From assembly GCA_003454065.1 (NCBI GenBank), contig DMKZ01000162.1:966-9715 (forward strand): a DNA stretch of 8,750 bases, written 5' to 3'. Origin of the DNA: Spirochaetaceae bacterium (lineage in GTDB: Bacteria > Spirochaetota > Spirochaetia > Sphaerochaetales > Sphaerochaetaceae). The translations under genes and the position numbers were made by a program. Below the pieces are notes generated by a model. That model saw nothing but the letters and a program-made list of their open reading frames with translations. It was not told the origin of the DNA and searched no databases. Positions within the stretch are counted from its first letter, which is position 1. The number at the start of each line of letters is the position of its first letter. Positions 5,511-8,750 of the stretch are shown here, piece by piece.

Positions 5511-6530
5511 ATGGAAAACGGCATTGTAAAAGGCAGAGCTGTCATAGTCGGGGACAATATGACAAGCGACATAATAATTCCAGAGAAGTATGTCGAAATC
5601 AAGGATCTCAACGTGCTTGGCGACCGGTGCTTCGAAGGCATAACCGAAGACTTCTCTCCATATTTTCCAGCCGATGGGATTATCGTCGCCGGAAGGGACT
5701 TCGGAATAGGAACGAATAGAGACTACCCTTGCATCGCAATCATCAGAATGGGAGCCAAAGCGATCATAGCGGAGAGCTTCTCAAGGATGTTCTACAGGAA
5801 CGCCATAAATCTCGGTCTGGTGATTGTAGAATGCAGCGATTGCACCAAAAACATAAAGCACAAGGATGTCCTCACCATTGATATCGAGCACAACACGATA
5901 AAAAACGAGACGACCGGCAAGACCTTGAATGCTAAGCCCATATTCACAGCATACGATAGAAACAGGATCGTGTTCAATGCTCTCGCCACTCAGGAAAGCG
6001 ATAGCGAAACCGAATCGGATTCGGAATCCGATGAAACGGAGGACGAGCACGAGACGACTACTGACGCCAACATCCAAGAAGATATGGCTCAAGAGGCTCT
6101 CAAGAGAATCGATGAGCTTTTCAATGACGATTTCGGTTATGACGATATCATGCTAGACTACAAGAAACGCGGCATAAAATCGATGAGGCAGCTGAAGAAC
6201 GAGGAAATCGCCAGAAAACAGGGCGTCGCAATAGAAGAGCATCCCGCTGCGACGACTGATGCGGAAGAGCAATCTGCTGCGCCCGATGCAAAGGAAGAGC
6301 CTGCGATCGCAGCTGAGGAGACTGCAAGCAAAACCGAAGAATCGACGGATGACATCGTTCCGGAAGCCGAACCAATCGCCAATGCCAAGACCGAGGAATC
6401 GTCAGCTGACACAATATCGGAAGTCGAACACGCAGCCGCAACCGCTGAAGAACCGATGCCGACGGTCGCCAGCAAGCATGCATCCACTAAGAAAGCTCCA
6501 AAGAAGGCAAATCGAAAAAACAAGAAATAG
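5511..6530 (+). CDS. LeuD-like small subunit of the aconitase superfamily with a long charged C-terminal tail
   Basis: A 339-residue protein about twice the normal LeuD length (roughly 165). Residues 1-158 are the swivel domain: KGRAVIVGDN near the start, TSDIIIP (18-24) for the usual DTDxIxP, the active-site loop GRDFGIGTNRD (61-71) where relatives have GCGSSRE, and AESFSRMFYRNAINLGL (87-103), which is almost canonical. Arg70 is kept, but the two serines are Thr68 and Asn69. The tail follows: 161-185 Ser/Asp/Glu-rich, 186-243 probably helical, 244-320 Ala/Glu/Thr-rich with a 19-residue tandem repeat, 321-339 Lys-rich (KKAPKKANRKNKK). The start at 5511 has AAGGA (5498-5502) overlapping the stop of the LeuC-like gene, 11 nt upstream. 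The pair should form the usual heteromeric enzyme. The tail resembles no family I can name. Confidence 0.85.
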   Translation: MENGIVKGRAVIVGDNMTSDIIIPEKYVEIKDLNVLGDRCFEGITEDFSPYFPADGIIVAGRDFGIGTNRDYPCIAIIRMGAKAIIAESFSRMFYRNAINLGLVIVECSDCTKNIKHKDVLTIDIEHNTIKNETTGKTLNAKPIFTAYDRNRIVFNALATQESDSETESDSESDETEDEHETTTDANIQEDMAQEALKRIDELFNDDFGYDDIMLDYKKRGIKSMRQLKNEEIARKQGVAIEEHPAATTDAEEQSAAPDAKEEPAIAAEETASKTEESTDDIVPEAEPIANAKTEESSADTISEVEHAAATAEEPMPTVASKHASTKKAPKKANRKNKK

Positions 6531-6609
6531 TTTTAGCTTCCGAAAGCATCGTAATGCAAATCCGGTATTCATGACGGATCGGTTTCCGGATCGATGATCA
6601 GCTGAGGCG
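6531..6609. other. Short convergent intergenic region without an evident terminator
   Basis: This 79-nt gap lies between the stop codons of the convergent LeuD-like and DUF445 genes. It contains only a 4-bp hairpin (GCAT/ATGC, 6546-6557) and some GATC-rich sequence with no T run, so no canonical intrinsic terminator is visible for either strand. Confidence 0.5.
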
Positions 6610-7497
6610 CTATTTCAGAAGAGCATTAATAGCCCCTATCAGCGCGCCAAGCAATGCGCCGAGGTTTATGATGCTCTTCAATTCCTTCTTCATGACCGAC
6701 ATCACAAGGGCTTCGAAATCAGCGACATCCATATTGGATATCCTGTCCTCGACCATTTTGTTCATATCGATGCGCTTCAGCATGGAAACGGCATTTTCGG
6801 CAATCAGCCCATCGTAGAGAACGCAAAGAATATCCCTGAAATCGTTTCTTCCAATGCCAAATGATTCAAAAGATTGCGAAACCGGATTTGCAATAAGCTC
6901 GTTTATCTTGCCCTGAACCTTATCTTTAATGAGCCTCTTGCCATCCGAATCCAAATAATCGGCCACACCTTTCGATATGATGTCATAGGCGTTTCCGCCC
7001 AAAGCCATAAGGACCAACGGGTTGTCCAAAAACGAATCGAATCCGCTCGAAACCGCAATGCCCTTGATAATGCCGCTCAAATTCGCTTTTCCTATTTCAG
7101 TCGCTATCGCTTCGGCAACTCTTTCCGATGCAGTTCCGGAAATATGCTGTCTGTTCTTCTTGACAAAAGCGATATCTGCAAGAGAAAAACCTTCGTCGAA
7201 TGCGGAACTTGTGATCCCATCCGCGAATTCGTCGCGCATGTTGTCGCTTTTAAGCATGGATACGATGTTGCTCTCCGGCAGAAGAACATTCGTCACCGCA
7301 TTCGCTATGGCATGCGCCAGCCTTTTCTGATTCTTCACGACCACGCCCGGCGTCAGCGGAATTCGAACCTTAAACACCATCCATGGCTTTCTCGGCCTGA
7401 AAATCATTTTGATGGCAAGCCAATTCGTGATGTACCCTATAATCGCTCCGATGATGATGCTTCTAATCAGCATCATATTATTCGCTATGAACTCCAT
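6610..7497 (-). CDS. DUF445 family membrane protein (YheB-like)
   Basis: A 295-residue protein of the DUF445 family, whose function is unknown. The diagnostic N-terminal hydrophobic segment IRSIIIGAIIGYITNWLAIK (11-30) is followed by MIFRPRKPW and by the family's IPLTPGVVVKNQKRLA. A second hydrophobic stretch at the extreme C-terminus (about 276-294, IINLGALLGALIGAINALL) gives a topology with both ends in the membrane and a large helical middle. ATG 7497 is chosen over ATG 7512 because AAGGTGG (7503-7509) is 5 nt upstream; the 7512 start has no ribosome site but would overlap the tetR-type stop as ATGA. The gene is last in an apparent apbE-tetR-DUF445 operon and may be a target of, or simply co-transcribed with, the regulator. 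Confidence 0.85.
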   Translation of the reverse strand: MEFIANNMMLIRSIIIGAIIGYITNWLAIKMIFRPRKPWMVFKVRIPLTPGVVVKNQKRLAHAIANAVTNVLLPESNIVSMLKSDNMRDEFADGITSSAFDEGFSLADIAFVKKNRQHISGTASERVAEAIATEIGKANLSGIIKGIAVSSGFDSFLDNPLVLMALGGNAYDIISKGVADYLDSDGKRLIKDKVQGKINELIANPVSQSFESFGIGRNDFRDILCVLYDGLIAENAVSMLKRIDMNKMVEDRISNMDVADFEALVMSVMKKELKSIINLGALLGALIGAINALLK

Positions 7498-7502
7498 AAC
7501 AA

Positions 7503-7509
7503 CCACCTT
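7503..7509 (-). promoter_or_regulatory. Ribosome binding site deciding the DUF445 start
   Basis: AAGGTGG on the minus strand sits 5 nt before ATG 7497 and overlaps the end of the TetR gene. It supports the shorter start and translational coupling to the regulator gene. Confidence 0.6.
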
Positions 7510-8066
7510 CATGTCAGAAGAAGCTTCTCAAGAAAAGACGTAAGCTTGCCTATGTCGTATTCGGCCTTTTCGTCGTCCGAATACCCGACTATCATTTCCA
7601 TAATTGACAACGAGATCAAATGGGACAAGTAATCGAACAAACCGTCATCGGCTATCCTGCCCCTCTCCTTAAGCTCATTGAATATGAAAAACGCTTGAGT
7701 TTCAAACATATATGCGATGTCATCGACTCCTACGTTATCCCTGATGCTGAATTCCGATAGGACATATATCGCCGATAGGTAATCGCGCGCTATTCCGCTT
7801 CTGAATATGCTTATGTAGAAAGAAGCGAGCTGATGGAAGATTTCAGCCACGCTGTTCTTGAAATTCACCTTAAGTCCCGGTATCTCTATTTTTCTGCCGG
7901 CATAGATTAAACTCTGCCTTATCAGTTCATCCTTGCTCTTGAAATGCGAATACAAGCTTTGCTTCCTACACCCGAGCGAATCAGCTATGTCGCCAAGAGA
8001 TACCGAGCGGTTGTCCTTTTTGGAAATCAACCTTATAGTCGCTTCAAGTATATCCTCTTTTCTCAT
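7509..8066 (-). CDS. TetR/AcrR family transcriptional regulator
   Basis: A 185-residue one-component regulator, normal in length for the family. The N-terminal helix-turn-helix spans about residues 5-50: DILEATIRLI, then VSLGDIADSLGCRKQSLYSHF (22-42), then KSKDELI, which follows the family pattern of recognition helix, YxHFxSK and start of the ligand domain. The C-terminal portion is helical and divergent, so neither ligand nor target can be read from it. ATG 8066 has a GAGG (8078-8081) 11 nt upstream, inside the end of the apbE gene, which lies 13 nt away. In this position it may regulate its own operon, but no palindromic operator is visible inside the window; the operon promoter would be beyond 8750. 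Confidence 0.9.
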   Translation of the reverse strand: MRKEDILEATIRLISKKDNRSVSLGDIADSLGCRKQSLYSHFKSKDELIRQSLIYAGRKIEIPGLKVNFKNSVAEIFHQLASFYISIFRSGIARDYLSAIYVLSEFSIRDNVGVDDIAYMFETQAFFIFNELKERGRIADDGLFDYLSHLISLSIMEMIVGYSDDEKAEYDIGKLTSFLEKLLLT

Positions 8067-8079
8067 ATTTCAACATGCC

Positions 8080-8750
8080 TCAGTTCTTCTCGAAGATAAT
8101 TTCCAAATCATCACGCCATCCTCGAAGCGCCTTTTCCAGATTCGGATCGATGAAAAGAGCCGTCGCCAACGCATCCGCCACAACCGTATCTTCGCATATT
8201 ACGGTCACGGAACCGTTAGATACTTCGCATGGACGGCATGTGAACGGATCTATTATATGGTGGAACAGCTCTCCGTTTTCAGAAAAACTCCTTTCATACG
8301 CTCCGCTTGTAACCACGCTCTTGTTCCTAATTGATACTATCTGCGAATATTCGCCCCTCCCCCCGGCGGGATCTTGAATGCCGATGCGATACTCCCTATC
8401 TCCGAAAACCCTTATGTCGCCTCCGAAATTGATAATGAAACGCTTGCTGCCCTTCTCTTTTAAAAGCTCGGCTACGTTATCTATTATCAGTCCCTTGGCA
8501 ACTCCTCCCAAATCAATAGCCTCTCCCTGCTTTTTAAGCATGACTGTTGACGATTCGCGATCGACAATCAAATCGGAAATATCGACAAACCCGCTCCTTA
8601 CGATGTTTTCAATGCTGTCATCGCTTGGAATCTTGCAAAATTCACCGAATTCATTCCTATAAAGCATGGATGCGCACCCGATCATGCAATTGAAGCGTCC
8701 TTCGGTGACTTCCGTCAATTCCTTTGCTTTTTCCATGAAATCCAGAAAAT
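8080..8750 (-). CDS. apbE: FAD:protein FMN transferase (ApbE family), 5' end beyond window
   Basis: Covalently attaches FMN to Thr/Ser of target proteins such as Rnf/Nqr subunits and fumarate-reductase-like flavoproteins, using FAD and Mg2+; usually an exported lipoprotein. The visible part covers the C-terminal two-thirds. It has EVTEGRFNCMIG, the core AIDLGGVAKG, INFGGDIRVFG, the SGAYERSF segment, HHIIDPFTCRP (family HIIDPxTGxP), and VVADALATALF, which contains the Asp and Thr of the metal site. The frame stays open through the window edge upstream of Met at 8736 (residues FLDF before it), and about a third of the usual length is missing, so the real start and any signal peptide are outside. 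First visible gene of the operon with the TetR and DUF445 genes. No obvious flavinylation target is encoded in the window. Confidence 0.92.
   Translation of the reverse strand, partial: FLDFMEKAKELTEVTEGRFNCMIGCASMLYRNEFGEFCKIPSDDSIENIVRSGFVDISDLIVDRESSTVMLKKQGEAIDLGGVAKGLIIDNVAELLKEKGSKRFIINFGGDIRVFGDREYRIGIQDPAGGRGEYSQIVSIRNKSVVTSGAYERSFSENGELFHHIIDPFTCRPCEVSNGSVTVICEDTVVADALATALFIDPNLEKALRGWRDDLEIIFEKN

Noticed and set aside
6158..6523. Minus-strand open frames opposite the LeuD-like tail
   Set aside because: Low-complexity Ala/Ser-rich translations arise from the GCx/GAx codons of the tail; no ribosome site, and the plus frame continues unbroken from the LeuD domain.
4240..6530. Plain annotation as leuC and leuD (leucine biosynthesis)
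   Set aside because: Catalytic histidines and the serine loop are altered, the small subunit has a long tail, and no other leucine genes are present, so gene symbols were withheld.

Overview
The window reads as the chromosome of an anaerobic, low-to-mid GC Firmicute, probably of the Clostridia. This is inferred from the gene families: a superoxide reductase, a GlpA-like flavoprotein with a C-terminal [2Fe-2S] domain plus its pyridine-nucleotide partner, ApbE and DUF445. Strong AGGAGG/AGGTGG ribosome sites and TATAAT promoters agree. No rRNA, tRNA, CRISPR array, insertion sequence or phage gene was seen.

Layout. (1) 1-343, minus strand: a superoxide reductase cut by the window edge, with a degenerate N-terminal desulforedoxin domain. 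(2) 344-605: a divergent intergenic region with promoters on both sides and a Fur/PerR-like box. (3) 606-1379, plus: a classical short-chain dehydrogenase/reductase, followed by a good intrinsic terminator. (4) 1500-4029, minus: a two-gene operon read from 4029 down to 1500, encoding a GlpA-like FAD oxidoreductase with a BFD-type [2Fe-2S] domain and its overlapping partner, a pyridine-nucleotide-disulfide-type flavoprotein. (5) 4030-4239: a divergent control region in which two opposed promoters share one palindromic -10 region, followed by a 118-nt leader with an imperfect direct repeat and a foldable segment. (6) 4240-6530, plus: two genes of the aconitase/isopropylmalate isomerase superfamily, LeuC-like then LeuD-like. 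(7) 6610-8750, minus: an apparent operon read apbE (cut by the edge), TetR regulator, DUF445 membrane protein.

The most unusual part is 1500-6530. The LeuC-like protein keeps the three cysteines of the [4Fe-4S] cluster with 60- and 3-residue spacing, and the two substrate-binding arginines. It has no histidine at all between residue 2 and residue 122, so both catalytic histidine sites in its first third are lost, and DSHT has become DQHT. The LeuD-like partner has GIGTNRD in place of the GCGSSRE loop. It also carries a roughly 180-residue tail: Asp/Glu/Ser-rich, then helical, then Ala/Glu/Thr-rich with repeats, then Lys-rich. The pair looks like a neofunctionalised isomerase or a non-catalytic Fe-S protein. 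Its divergent, promoter-sharing arrangement with a flavin/[2Fe-2S] redox pair suggests, but does not prove, a joint role in 2-hydroxyacid metabolism or Fe-S/redox sensing. In the partner flavoprotein the second Rossmann glycine motif is also degenerate, and the small DUF1667 gene that often accompanies this pair is absent.
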